From NCBI RefSeq assembly GCF_036320965.1, contig NC_092225.1, positions 2,113,756-2,177,755 on the forward strand: a DNA stretch of 64,000 nt, read 5' to 3'. A program made the position numbers and the translations under genes. The notes beneath the pieces were generated by a model. It had not been told where the DNA came from. It did no database searches and saw only the letters and a list, made by a program, of their open reading frames with translations. Origin of the DNA: Panulirus ornatus. Its lineage: Eukaryota; Arthropoda; Malacostraca; Decapoda; Palinuridae. Below, one piece after another: positions 43,686 through 58,504 of the stretch (the stretch's first letter is position 1; every line of letters starts with the position of its first letter).

Positions 43686-44010
43686 GGGATGAAGTCGTGA
43701 TATCATAACGTCAGTGACTCAAAAAAGACGTAAATATCTTAATTGGCAGTTGGTGCCACGATAAGGTCAGAGAAACTTGGACTATGAGGTCATAAAAAAA
43801 TCATTGTTGTATGACCGCAATGTTTCCTATGACAGCGGTCGCTTGCAGTGATCGAGTGGGCTATGACGTCATTACAGTGATCGGGCAAGGTTTGACGTCA
43901 CCACATTGATCAAGTAGGTTGTGACGTCATCATAATCATATCCTCACTGGCTTCACTTGATGCTTGAGAGACCCATTACAAAATAAGATAAGTGAGTAAA
44001 TGAATAGATA
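43686..44010. other. unassigned sequence with TGACGTCA-like motifs
   Basis: Several RTGACGTCAT words (43865, 43893, 43921 and others) at ~30-bp spacing, perhaps a short decayed minisatellite (ATCGAGTGGGCTATGACGTC). Otherwise featureless. Confidence 0.5.
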
Positions 44011-44352
44011 CGGGTGTTGAGGGAACGCAGATGACGCTCTTTTCTACGCAGATACGTAGAAACCGATATATGGTTTTGGCAAAGCATATCTTCATCGAGG
44101 TTAACTCGAATGAAACGAATGTAGAAAGAGAAAAAGACAATAGGGACTACCTATGGCTGGGAAGATGTCTGTAGTGCTGACTGTTTAAAGGAAGAAGGAT
44201 TATAGGATCTGGAGAGACGAAAGAGGAAGGGAATTCCGCAGCTCAGCTGTTCAAGGTTAGAAGGGGATATAATAACGGTCCTATCTCGAGTGACCCGTTT
44301 CCATACATAAACTATGGGAAGCAGCAGAAAAAGACGTGCCTTTCATCCAAAC

Positions 44353-44432
<80 letters not shown>

Positions 44433-46295
44433 CAACATCGCACCGGAAAGAGATATGGATGAAGAGAGGTGATTCCAGGCGAATTAATGAGACGGAAGGG
44501 TTTTGATTCCACTAAGGTTTATAGAATAGTGGGGGAAGGACTATGCCTTTTGTTATACTTTAACTGAGACGGTCCGAGCAGCTACTACACAGTACTCCAT
44601 GCTATGGCAAATGAAGCCCCTGTAGATATGAAACAACTGCTCACAAGGAAAGACATTCACGAGGCCTACACGGCGTCCGTTAGCTTTTAGGAATTAGTCT
44701 TTGTGATGTTGACCATGTGGGGATCCCAGGATAGAGTGGAGGATACGGTTATGCTCAACATAGCAAGTGTCAGAGGACTGAATTGTGATGTTTTAAAATT
44801 GAATTGAGGGAAACGAGTGTATTACTGAAAGGTGTCGAGAGAAACTGCGTTTTAGTACCATCAAATTTTGTACGTTGTTGTTTCCCCATTCTGAGATGTT
44901 GCACATGTCCGACTGAGAGAGGAAATACGTTCAGTACAAGAGAGGGATCAAGTCTTTAAAGTTGGAGGGGGAAAAGTAAAAGCAATATCATTTACAGAAA
45001 GAAGAAAGAGATTAGGCACTAGGACTGAACCTTGAGAAACACCACTGTTAATAGGATGTGTTGGGAGGTTGCTCCATCGACGAATACTGCAGTAACAGTC
45101 AGAGGAGAAACTGTGCATGTTAGAGAAGTAAAAGCAGGAGCGTGTAAGATGTCGAAGGCTACGAAGGTTTCACTTGCATCCTTGAGAGAGGAGGGCCAGT
45201 GGTGAGTTACACAGAGTGGGATTCTAAATATCTGAGAAAGTGGGAGTCATGGAGAGTTTCAAAGACTCTATATATAGAAGAAGTAATGGAGCGATAGTTG
45301 GAGGGTTTCGAATGGTCTTTCTTAAGGATAGGCTGCATCAAGGGAGGAAAAGTCTGGGTTTTCTAGATGGAGTGGAAATGCATAAGCCAGCAAGAAACGG
45401 AGCAACTCAGAGACACGCTCCTTTAGGACTCAAGAAACCATAAGTGCTTGTCCACCTGGAGCTGGGACAGCACTCGCAAGATCTTCGTTAGGAGAATGCA
45501 TAAGGAATTGAGAGCGATGGATTAGAGGCAAAGTCATGCAGATGATTTAGTGGCTTTACCAGTTAAAAATTTAGTTGTAGAAAAATCAGGTGACAAGAAG
45601 AGCAAAAAAGTATGAATTACAGAAGGTATTGGAGATGCTTTTGATCAAGGATCAGAGAGATCTGTCAGTGGAAGTTAAATCACGGTACTTTCTTTCTGAC
45701 GATGTTTGATTTTGCGAAGAAAAACTTTACAGACTCAAAACAGAAATGAAAGCAGAGTGGGATTCAGGGGAAAGGAAGAGTTTCTGGGCCTGGTATACTC
45801 TGCTTCTGCAAGAGTGATCAGACTTTAGGTGGTAGAGAGATTTAGTAGTTGAGGGAATGCAGAATTTCATCCCAGCTGAGATAACCTTCGTTATGCGTAC
45901 AACACAGCATGAGACAACCCAACCAACGAAACAGCCAGCATGTCACAGAGAAAGGCAGTAAAGATGCTGCACAGGGATACAAGCTGAGCTCTCTTTAATG
46001 GCGAAAAGTAGCATTTCGGGAAGGGAGGTGGTTAGGGGATAGGACTGCCCAGATGGAAGAGATACAATTAAAATCGTGGTCGAGCGACCCAAAACGGACA
46101 GAAATAGCGTGTTTAGAGTGAGGGGTTCAGAAGTCGAAATGAGGTCGATTTGCTGTGATAGTGGATGATACCGTAACCGTCGGAAACTCGGGTGCTGAAT
46201 TGAAATGGTCCAGAACGTTAAGGAGAGATACAAGAAAGGTCCCGTCTCCGCATACAGGATTTCAGCACGCGGATATAGAAACAGCAAAACTTCGT
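44010..46295 (-). pseudogene. degenerate jockey-like LINE (EN, RT, C-terminus)
   Basis: The minus-strand reading gives, in order: an endonuclease part at 46290-45990 (AEILYAETGPF, like AEI.ILGDFN; later a GSLDHDFNCIS segment, like GSSDHNLIS) and an RT part at about 45330-45050 (MQPILKKDHSKPSNYRSITS, VFETLHDSHFLRYLESHS and VDGATSQHILLTVVF). A C-terminal part follows at about 44515-44280 (SKPFRLINSPGITSLHPYLF, then after a (TC)n expansion SFSAASHSLCMETG). Stops are frequent. It is the same family as 11.3-13.0 kb. Its right end is cut by the RTE at 46.3 kb. Confidence 0.72.
44353..44430. repeat. (GA)n microsatellite inside a LINE
   Basis: About 39 GA units. It interrupts the LINE C-terminal frame at the point where relatives encode SLSLFYRY, that is, at a natural TCTCTCTC seed. 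Confidence 0.95.
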
Positions 46296-46757
46296 ATATT
46301 TTATTATTTTTTCTTATTTTGCTTTGTCGCTGTCTCCCGCGTTTGCGAGGTAGCGCAAGGAAACAGACGAAAGAAATGGCCCAACCCACCCCCATACAAA
46401 TGTATATACATACACGTCCACACACGCAAATATACATACCTATACATCTCAATGTACATATATATATACACACACAGACACATACCTATATACCCATGCA
46501 CACATTTCACACTGTCTGCCTTTATTCATTCCCATCGCCACCTCGCCACACATGGAATATTATCCCCCTCCCCCCTCATGTGTGCGAGGTAGCGCTAGGA
46601 AAAGACAACAAAGGCCCCATTCGTTCACACTCAGTCTCTAGCTGTCATGCAATAATGCCCGAAACCACAGCTGCCTTTTCACATCCAGGCCCCACACAAC
46701 TTTCCATGGTTTACCCCAGACGCTTCACATGCCCTGATTCAATCCACTGACAGCACG

Positions 46758-48164
46758 TCAACCCCGGTATACCACATCGAACCAATTCACTCTATTCCTT
46801 GCCCGCCTTTCACCCTCCTGCATGTTCAGGCCCCGATCACTCAAAATCTTTTTCACTCCATCTTTCCACCTCCAATTTGGTCTCCCACTTCTCCTCGTTC
46901 CCTCCACCTCCGACACATATATCCTCTTGGTCAATATTTCCTCACTCATTCTCTCAATGTGCCCAAACCATTTCAAAACACCCTCTTCTGCTCTCTCAAC
47001 CACGCTCTTTCTATTTCCACACATCTCTCTTACCCTTACGTTACTTACTCGATCAAACCACCTCACACCACATATTGTCCTCAAACATCTCATTTCCAGC
47101 ACATCCACCCTCCTGCGCACAACTCTATACATAGCCCACGCCTCGCAACCAAACAACTTTGTTGAGACCACTATTCCTTCAAACATACCCATTTTTGCTT
47201 TCCGAGATAATGTTCTCGACTTCCACACTTTTTTCAAGGCTCTCAGGATTTTCGCCCCCTCCCCCACCCTATGATTCACTTCCGCTTCCATGGTTCCATC
47301 CGCTGCCAGATCCACTCCCAGATATCTATAACACTTTACTTCCTCCAGTTTTTCTCCATTCAAACTTACCTCCCAATTGACTTGACCCACAACCCTACTG
47401 TACCTAATAACCTTGCTCTTATTCACATTTACTCTTAACTTTCTTCTTTCACACACTTTACCAAACTCAGTCACCAGCTTCTGCAGTTTCTCACATGAAT
47501 CAGCCACCAGCGCTGTATCATCAGCAAACAACAGACTCACTTCCCAAGCTCTCTCATCCACAACAGACTTCATATTTGCCCCTCTTTCCAAAACTCTTGC
47601 ATTCACCTCCCTAACAACCCCATCCATAAACAAATTAAACAACCATGGAGACATCACACACCCCTGCCGCAAACCTACATTCACTGAGAACCAATCACTT
47701 TCCTCTCTTCCTACACGTACACATGCCTTACATCCTCGATAAAAACTTTTCACTGCTTCTAACAACTTGCCTCCCACACCATATATTCTTAATACCTTCC
47801 ACAGAGCATCTCTATCAACTCTATCATATGCCTTCTCCAGATCCATAAATGCTACATACAAATCCATTTGCTTTTCTAAGTATTTCTCACATACATTCTT
47901 CAAAGCAAACGCCTGATCCACACATCCTCTACCACTTCTGAAACCACACTGCTCTTCCCCAATCTGATGCTCTGTACATGCCTTCACCCTCTCAATCAAT
48001 ACCCTCCCATATAATTTACCAGGAATACTCAACAAACTTATACCTCTGTAATTCGAGCACTCACTCTTATCCCCTTTGCCTTTGTACAATGGCACTATGC
48101 AAGAATTCCGCCAATCCTCAGGCACCTCGCCATGAGTCATACATACATTAAATAACCTTACCAA
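46758..48164 (-). pseudogene. RTE ORF part 2: reverse transcriptase and C-terminal domain
   Basis: 468 codons that continue part 1 in another frame. RT motifs in order: [53 protein letters not shown] (first catalytic Asp), [31 protein letters not shown] (catalytic Asp pair) and NVNKSKVI. A codon is missing just before the FADD box (EVS-LLFADD; relatives have [10 protein letters not shown]). The C-terminal region has [19 protein letters not shown]-like (FGCEAWAMYRVV), KWFGHIERM and RGRPNWRWKDG. One frameshift separates it from the endonuclease, so the copy is close to active but inactive as read. Confidence 0.93.
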
Positions 48165-49747
48165 CCAGTCAACAATACAGTCACCCCTTTTTTAAAAAAT
48201 TCCACTGCAATACCATCCAAACCCGCTGCCTTGCCGGCTTTCATCTTCCGCAAAGCTTTTACTACCTCTTCTCTGTTTACCAAATCATTTTCCCTATCCC
48301 TCTCACTTTGCACACCACCTCGACCAAAACACCCTATATCTGCCACTCTATCATCAAACACATTCAACAAACCTTCAAAATACTCACTCCATCTCCTTTG
48401 CACATCACCACTACTTGTTATCACCTTCCCATTAGCGCCCTTCACTGAAGTTCCCATTTGCTCCCTTGTCTTACGCACTTTATTTACCTCCTTCCAGAAC
48501 ATCTTTTTATTCTCCCTAAAATTTAATGATACTCTCTCACCCCAACTCCCATTTGCCCTCTTTTTCACCTCTTGCACCTTTCTCTTGACCTCCTGTCTTT
48601 TTCTTTTATACATCTCCCACTCAACTGCATTTTTTCCCTGCAAAAATCGTCCAAATGCCTCTCTCTTCTCTTTCACTAATAATCTTACTTCTTCATCCCA
48701 CCACTCACTACCCTTTCTAATCAACCCACCTCCCACGCTTCTCATGCCACAAGCATCTTTTGCGCACTCCATCACTGCTTCCCTAAATACATCCCATTCC
48801 TCCCGCACTCCCCTTACTTCCATTGTTCTCACCTTTTTCCATTCTGTGCTCAGTCTCTCCTGGTACTTCCTCACACAAGTCTCCTTCACAAGCTCACTTA
48901 CTCTCACCACCCTCTTCACCCCAACATTCACTCTTCTTTTCTGAAAACCCATACAAATCTTCACCTTAGCCTCCACAAGATAATGATCAGACATCCCTCC
49001 AGTTGCACCTCTCAGCACATTAACATCCAAAAGTCTCTCTTTCGCGCGCCTGTCAATTAACACGTAATCCAATAACGCTCTCTGGCCATCTCTCCTACTT
49101 ACATACGTATACTTATGTATATCTCGCTTTTTAAACCAGGTATTCCCAATCACCAGTTCTTTTTCAGCACATAAATCTACAAGCTCTTCACCATTTCCAT
49201 TTACAACACTGAACACCCCATGTATACCAATTATTCCCTCAACTGCCACATTACTCATCTTTGCATTCAAATCACCCATCACTACAACCAGGTCTTGTGC
49301 ATCAAAACCACTGACACACTTATTCAGCTGCTCCCAAAACACTTGCCTCTCATGATCTTTCTTCTCATGCCCAGGTGCATATGCACCAATAATCACCCAT
49401 CTCTCTCCATCAACTTTCAGTTTTACCCATATTAATCGAGAATTTACTTTCTTACATTCTATCACATACTCCCACAACTCCTGTTTCAGGAGTACTGCTA
49501 CTTTTTTCCTTGCTCTTGTCCTCTCACAAACCCCTGACTTTACTCCCAAGACATTCCCAAACCACTCTTCCCCTTTACCCTTGAGCTTCGTTTCACTCAG
49601 AGCCAAAACATCCAGGTTCCTTTCCTCAAACATACTACCTATCTCTCCATTTTTCACATCTTGGTTACATCCACACACATTTAGACACCCCAATCTGAGT
49701 CTACGAGGAGGATGAGCACTCCCCGCGTGACTCCTTCTGTTTCCCAT
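48158..49747 (-). pseudogene. RTE ORF part 1: APE endonuclease, linker, start of RT
   Basis: 529 codons from ATG (MGNRRSHAGS) until a frameshift caused by loss of one G in a G5 run (about 48185). APE motifs in order: Asn23 in LGCLNVCGCN, Glu52 in ALSETKLKG, Tyr123 in IIGAYAPG, Asp159/Asn161 in VMGDLNAK, LLDYVLIDRR (225-234), Ser253-Asp254-His255. The enzyme nicks the target strand that primes reverse transcription. From about residue 480 the RT starts ([17 protein letters not shown]). There is no zinc-finger gag ORF upstream, as usual for RTE. All catalytic endonuclease residues are present. Confidence 0.93.
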
Positions 49748-49837
49748 TTTTTAGAAAGTTAAAATACTAGGAGGGGAGGATTTCTGGCCCCCCGCTCCCG
49801 ACCCCTCCAGTCGCCTTCCACGACACGTGAGGAATGC

Positions 49838-51908
<2,071 letters not shown>

Positions 51909-51911
51909 AAA

Positions 51912-51960
<49 letters not shown>

Positions 51961-51980
51961 ATATACATACACATACAGAT

Positions 51981-52061
<81 letters not shown>
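51909..52061. repeat. poly-A then (TA)n
   Basis: About 21 A, then TA repeats broken by TATGTATG and ACATACACATACAGATACAC, then perfect TA to 52061. Confidence 0.95.
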
Positions 52062-52532
<471 letters not shown>

Positions 52533-52584
52533 CAAGGTATATAGTGTATGGACGGTAGAGATACTTTGAGCCAGATGGCATCGG

Positions 52585-52960
52585 CTTAGGAAACTCAAGA
52601 TCCATAAGGCAAAAAGGCGAGTTTATGTTTTACATTTTGCGAAAACACTCTTTTGGAGTCAAAACGATGTTAGAAATTGAAGTCAGCAATCTAATAGTGT
52701 AGAGGAGAAGCAGCCATGGACAGATGGGTTTCAGAGAGCGGAAGGTCATGGGAGGAAGTGAATAGATGGTGATCTAAAGAGGGAAGGCTTTATTAGAATC
52801 CGCGACTGTAGAAGAAATGCATGAAGAAAGAGCCAGGTCTGGAAGTTGTGGCCAGGAGAGTAGGCTAGGCTTCAGTCAATTGATGTTGGTTAAGAGGGCC
52901 CTGGGAACCATCCAGCCCTCCTCGACCCGTGGCACCGTTCTGATTGGGCACTGAAGAGTT
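52585..52960 (-). pseudogene. jockey-like LINE endonuclease N-terminal fragment
   Basis: The minus-strand reading gives HHLFTSSHDLPLSETHLSMA, with HDLPLSETHLS matching the LLFLTETQLS endonuclease motif that holds the catalytic Glu. It is followed by ADFNF and HRFDSKRVFSQNVKH (like YFLYSHFRSKGGVCVYVR). It is the part of the protein that is missing from the remnant at 44.0-46.3 kb, and it lies on the same strand on the far side of the two RTE insertions. Confidence 0.62.
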
Positions 52961-53935
52961 TAGTTTAAATATACTGCTATTATCTTTACGAAAAAAAGAA
53001 AGAATGAAGTGGAGTGAAGAATAGAGAATTGTGTGAAATATTCGTTGTCAAATGTTGTGTAAGGGGGAAGGGAGTGTGACAAGTAGCTCATTGTCTCGCC
53101 CATTCTCCAATTCGTCGGGGAAAGTACTTCCCTAGATGGTGGATGCCTGCCTTCTACTGCTAGATGACTGTGCTTTGCTGATTCTCAGGATAGTGTAAAA
53201 ATTTTTTAACCGGTCGAACCAAGATTGGTAGAAAACAGAAAACAGCATTAGGGATTCTGTAAGTCGCTAACAGGTTCTTACATTTGCCTAAATGTGTATA
53301 GTTCTAGGCACTCAAGTGTACCTAGTTCCTGTGTTGTCTTACCCACATCACAACATGTTGGGTGTGGTAAATGCAATGATTAGAGGGATTGACTAACTAT
53401 GTTGACCTCTCGTTGGACTACATCGGCGAATGTGATCCTCTCAGACTATTACCAGGAAAAATAAAGTAAAAGCTGGGAATGAAAATACTTTATTATCAGT
53501 CGGAGGATATGAAAGGAAAATATGAAATACAGAACACATGTAACAGAACACTTTCATTAGCATATGTGATTTATTTTCATTTTCATCTTTTAATCTCAAC
53601 TGTTTGTGTATTAAAAGAAAAGAAACTTGTAAAAAATTACTAGTGGACGATAGGTCTCACTCAGGAAATGTGATCACATACAAGGGATTTAAGTTATATA
53701 CAGTGTTTAGATATCATAGATGAAAGGGTATCTTAAATAGACATGGTTTTATATGCAAGCTTATTAAACACAAACAGCGTGGCGGTCGTTGCGTCCCTCG
53801 TGCGTGAACCATGGGAGGGAACCTAACATGATCAGTTGCATCTGGTCTAATTAGAATTTAGGAGCACACCAAGAGAGCTCCAGCGCAACAGTAATGTAGC
53901 GTGTGAAGCCTTCTGTATTCACTGTGAACGGGAGA
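52961..53935. other. unassigned sequence
   Basis: A/T-rich DNA, no element or exon recognised. Confidence 0.4.
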
Positions 53936-53939
53936 CTAC

Positions 53940-54262
53940 AGGAACCGACGGATGGATCCTTGTGTGACCACTGCTGGGACACAAGCCGGAGCGGACAGAC
54001 TGATTCCTGCGTCCTTTGTGCTGGTATGAAGAAAGTTCGTACAAACGGAGTCAGTGTGCGCCATGTTGGCACGCAAGCAAAGGCAGACAAATAGGTCCTT
54101 GTTTCCGCTCAGCTGGTTAGTACTGGCATCCAAGCGGGAGTGGGTAGACGGATTCTTTTATCCGCCACGCAAAGAGCGAGACAGACGGATCCGTGTCCGC
54201 GATGTTAGAACACAAGGGGGAGCGGCCAGAGGGATTCCTGTCCGCCCTGCTAGCACATAAGC
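53940..54262. repeat. diverged ~56-60 bp minisatellite
   Basis: About five drifted units built around ACAAGCSGGAGCGGACAGAC, GGATTCCTGTCCGC and GCTGGYAC. Confidence 0.6.
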
Positions 54263-54590
54263 AACACAGTAACTCTTGTATTGCGTAAATCTTTTGATTT
54301 TTAGTTTTACTGTAATGTTAGAAGCAAGAAAGTCATCATCCAGTCAAGTGCTTCATTAATTACGGAAAACTGTAACTAGAATCGACAAAGTTGTCTTGGC
54401 AGATTTCATACATTTTCTACATTCGTCATTACGATTAAAGGCGACACTTGCTTGCGACGCAAATCCATTTTCATTCGTAAAAGGGGAACGTTCTGCAACG
54501 TTTTGACATAAAAGTTGAAGATTAACTCTCAGCAGCAAAAGACTGAAAGTAAACTAAACAGACTTTCGTAACTTTTGTCCGAGAGTATTG
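54263..54590. other. unassigned sequence
   Basis: No feature recognised. It may be the 5' extension of the LINE remnant that follows. Confidence 0.35.
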
Positions 54591-54599
54591 AAATAGGCG

Positions 54600-55400
54600 A
54601 AAAATAGAATAGTTAAGCTCTTGACTGTATTTTTCAGTAAGTCACTTGCTACGGAGAAAGTTCCTAATGAATGGAAGTTTGTCAATGTAACACCGATATT
54701 CCAAAAAGGTAATAAGTTGCTCCCAGGAAATTATCGTCGAATCAGCTTAACGTCTGTCGTTGGAAAACATATGAGAACCATCATTCAGGACAAAACTGTA
54801 AACGATTTAGAACATTAATTAATAAATGACTCTTAGCAAAGTCTTCCATGACATCGTTCGTGTCTGACAAATCTGCTTGACTTCTTTTTTGATATTACCA
54901 ACATGTATGATGAAAGTAATCCAGCTGGTCATGTTAGATTTTCATAAAGCGTTCGATAAGTTCCGCCGCAAAGGTTACGGAAAAAAGTTATGTTACGTCG
55001 CACTGATGAAGTACTTTGGAGGTTAGGAAACTGGTTGAACCGTTGCAAAGAGAGAGGAGTGATTGGTGATCAAGCCTCTGAATAATTAGACGTAAGAAGT
55101 GATGTACCACAAGGTTCATTTCTCAAACACTACACATCATTGATATTGATAATGGGCTGCACTGCAAGAAATTCAGAATACCGAAATTCGCAAACGATTC
55201 CAAGCTGAGAAATAGATCTACAGCTGAATGTAAAATATCTGCAGCTTGAAACTGACACACAAACTGATGGACAGAGCTCATCGGTGACAAAAGTATGTTT
55301 AATAAGTGCAAAGTTTTACAAATCGGTAACACAAGCGAGAAGATATGAATTCTGTTGAGCTACAAAGTTAGGAAAAAGACTTGAGTGCAAAAAAACAGCA
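54600..55400 (+). pseudogene. degenerate CR1-type LINE reverse transcriptase
   Basis: Plus-strand reading: KSLATEKVPNEWKFVNVTPI then FQKGNKLLPGNYRRISLTSV, very like CR1 (VP.DWK.ANVTPIFKKG...NYRPVSLTS). After frame changes come DFFFDITNMYDESN, ADFHKAFDK-like, WRLGNWLNRCKERGVIGDQAS, DVPQGS, GLHCKKFRIPKFANDSKLRN (FADD box as FAND) and DKSMFNKCKVLQIGN (like KFN..KCKV.HIG). These motifs cover nearly the entire RT in the right order. Many stops and shifts. It is a different, older lineage than the RTE family. Confidence 0.82.
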
Positions 55401-55499
55401 AAAAGAACGAAAAAAAAGTTTTTATCTATGGGTAGGGCTTTCGAATTTAAGTCTATGAAAATCATCCACACTCTTCGCAGATCACTGACGCAACCCTAT

Positions 55500-56250
55500 C
55501 TTGATTGTGTCAGTTTTAATCACCCTACTTGAAGAAGACATTAACAGCCCATGTAAACACAGTTTCACTAAATGCCTCCCAGTCTTTGCTTACTGCCCTT
55601 GTTTCATTTACTCTCACCTTTCGTCATTTTTCACCCAGTCCTTCCTGATATCTCCCTTCTCACAAGCCTCTTTTCCAAGGTCACACACTTTCACTAACAC
55701 CTTCCCATTCTTATAGTTTCCTCTTTTCTCAAAGCCTCTACCCACTTTCAACACCTCGCCTCCACCACGAAATGGCTAGACATTCCACCACCTGCCCCTC
55801 TCAGCACATTTATCTAAAAGTCACTCTTGATCAAGCCTATTATCTAGTACATAATTGAAAAATGCCTGCTTACCTAAGCTCCACTCACCCACGTATACCT
55901 CATAAAAGAGGTATTCTAAATCACACCATTATTTTTTTCTCCATATAACTCCACAAGCTGCTCAACGTTTTCTTTCACAGTGGGTACCCCATGCCCCAAG
56001 ATCATACCTCCAACTGCCACGTCACCCACTCTGGCATTCAGATCACTCTTCACTAATACTCGATTTCACGCATCAAAATTGCTGATTCACTCACTCAGCT
56101 CCTGGAGCACGCCTCCCTTCCTTATTCCTTTCGCCACCAGGTACATAAGCGGTAACAATCTCCCGCCTTATAATCCACCTTCATTTTCACTGAGTTCTCA
56201 CTCCCTTGCACTCATTCACACATTTCCACAGCACCTCCTTCAGTGGAAGC
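55500..56250 (-). pseudogene. old RTE-type endonuclease remnant
   Basis: The minus-strand reading gives LWKCVNECKGVRTQ, TAYVPGGERNKEG (like IIGAYAPG.E), ECQSG or NARVGDVAVGGMI (like DLNAKM.NVAVEGIIG), LGHGVPTVKENVEQLVE (like HGVF.VVNGNGEELVD) and FNYVLDNRL (like LLDYVLIDRR). It matches the family endonuclease clearly but with many stops and indels. It is an older or sister RTE subfamily. Confidence 0.75.
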
Positions 56251-57035
56251 GCTTACCCATCCTGATGTGCACAACTATGGCCTTGGTTCATTTGATGGTG
56301 ACAAGGCTGACAGTGGTCTAATTCTGGAGGTTAAGTATATTTTGGAGAGTTGTGCAGCCGGGAGAGCTGTTGTCAACGATAACGTAAATGGTAGAGTCGT
56401 TAGTGTACTTCAATCGAGCACTTGGTTCCATTATGGCATCGTTACTAGAGTGAGGAAACACATGGGTCCCTTCTGTGTGCAGTGTTGTACTCCACAGGTA
56501 AGTGAGTGAGAAATGGAGATGGCCCTTCGGAAGCCTCCAGCCTGGCGACGCTTACTCAAGAAGTTTGCAAGTCATGGAATGAGATTTTCAGCGGACCAGT
56601 TCTGATGTCTTTGATACTGGCTACGTCGCAACCTTTGATAAAGTCAATGAGAGTGAAGGCCATGAGAGGTTTAGCATCCCTCTAGGTTGCGATGGATAAA
56701 GTTTAAGAGGTTAACGAGGCAGTAAGTTTTAGACGAAGTCATTATATAAACAAACTGCTGAGAGTCTATGGAATTTGCGCTGTCTCTGTAAACCAAACTA
56801 TATAAATACAAAAATTTTGACTAAGCTCATGGCGGCGGATCGTTACTCCTTGAAAGATTGTGGGCTTGTTGAATTCGGTGTCAGGTAAACATACGATGTC
56901 TTCCAGTGTGAGAGGCATTTTGTCAGATGAAGGGAGGCACTGATGATGAAGCAGAGTGTTTGACTAACTCGGGGGAGAGCTCTTGTAGAGTTTGACGGGG
57001 GAATCATTGGGTGTAGCAGAGGGCTCTTCCTTAAG
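56251..57035. other. unassigned sequence
   Basis: Moderate-complexity DNA. One open stretch of 88 codons (56243-56509) has no similarity that I recognise and no flanking signals, so I do not call it a gene. Confidence 0.4.
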
Positions 57036-57260
57036 GCTGTGTGACGTGGATTTTATAGTGATGATGAGTACACAGTTGTGGTGATGCTGTTCTGGATGGT
57101 GACTGACAACTGTAGTATGGATGATGATGTGTGTAGAGTTTCAGAGATAATGTTAAGGGTATCATCAGTGGTGATGAATGTTTAGTTGTGGCGAGTCTTC
57201 TAATAGTGATGTAGATGTGTAGTTGTGTTGATGTTGTCGAGTTATGATGGTCGTATCTTG
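57036..57260. repeat. diverged GTGATGATG-rich repeat
   Basis: Recurrent GTGATGATG, TGTAGTTGTG and GTGTAGAGT blocks at ~30-45 bp spacing. A strongly drifted array. Confidence 0.5.
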
Positions 57261-57299
57261 CAACATTAATAATCCTTTCTGAAGCATCGGGCGCCAACA

Positions 57300-57730
57300 G
57301 GTATTATTAGGTAGTATGTTCCAGTATCAGGTTATATGCCAGCTATCACAAAGCAGTATCAAATATCACTTAACAGATATCAAACATCATTAGACTTCAT
57401 TAAAGCATATCATGCAACACAATGCTGTATCAGTCTGAGTCCTTGTATATCTGATAACATAATGCGGCACTAGTTATATCACGTGATATCAGGATTTATC
57501 AAGCATCACAGAAAACATTTTTATCACACAGAAGCAAAGTTATCATCGTGCAATGTTATTTCATTCATTATCATGCAATGTTAGCCACCGTCACATAGAG
57601 TTGCAGTCATTGTCGTTCACGTATTGGCAGTATCGAGGTATGATATAAGGTACCAGTAACCTCCTACAAATACAGACAGTATCAAACCTCACATATCAGT
57701 ATCAGGAACGGTTGTTCGCATCAGGATCGT
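57300..57730. repeat. diverged GTATCA/TATCAC-rich repeat
   Basis: Repeated AGTATCA and TATCACA words at irregular ~20-30 bp spacing. Weak, possibly an old minisatellite. Confidence 0.45.
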
Positions 57731-57959
57731 GACGTATGAAGCAACAGTATGAAGGAAGGTCAGACTGGCCCCTGGTGGCACCAGCATTAAAAGACAAACG
57801 GCCAGGATAACCCAGACAAGCTGTGGTTACAATGCCCTCCCCAGGAGTTCCTCACCCTGGTGTGGCCGGCAGCCCTGCGTGGGAAGAGATCACTACCAGC
57901 ATCTGCCGCTGCTGCTGCTACCGCCGCTGCTTCTCTGGACATACGGGTGAGTGACCGAG

Positions 57960-58440
57960 GGAATAGCACTTGTAGTGGTCACGTTGTGTTGATTGTTGGT
58001 TGTAGTGGGTTTATATTGTTTTGGTGGCTGTATGGTTGATCATGTGATTGTCTCGTTTCTGATGGTTGTTGGGTTGGTCTTAGTGCTTTTTTCTTTGGTT
58101 ATGATGGTTGTCGTGTTGGTTCTAGTGGTTCTTTCGTTGGTTCAGGTGGTTCTCTAATTGGTTCTATTGGTGGTCTCGTTAGTTCAGGCGGTTGTCTCGT
58201 TGATTCTAGTGGTTGTTTCGTTGGCTCTAGTGGCTGTGTTTTTGGTGCCAGTGACTGTCTCGTTAGTTCTGGTAATTGTTAAATTGGCACTAGCGGTTAT
58301 CTCGTTGGTACTAGTGGTTGTCTCGTTGGTGCTAGCGGTTATCTCGTTGGTACTAGTGGTTGTCTCGCTTGTTCTAGTGGCTATGTTTATGACTCTGACT
58401 GGGGTCTCGTTGGTTTTGTTGAGTGTCTCGTTCTTTTTCA
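57960..58440. repeat. diverged 24-bp minisatellite
   Basis: The unit is approximately TCTAGTGGTTGTCTCGTTGG plus 4 bp, best preserved at 58160-58380. Because 24 is a multiple of 3 the plus strand reads as a hydrophobic SLVLVV repeat, which I do not regard as a protein. Confidence 0.85.
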
Positions 58441-58504
58441 GAGATTCACAATATTGGCTACTTGGTTTTTATGGTTGCCAAGATGGTCCTCATACACGAA
58501 CAGC

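Noticed and set aside
46799..48944. Antisense open frames in RTE copies (serine/histidine/proline-rich)
   Set aside because: They mirror the RTE coding strand, recur in every copy and have no family of their own.
56243..56509. 88-codon open frame
   Set aside because: No recognisable motif or splice signals. Length is compatible with chance.
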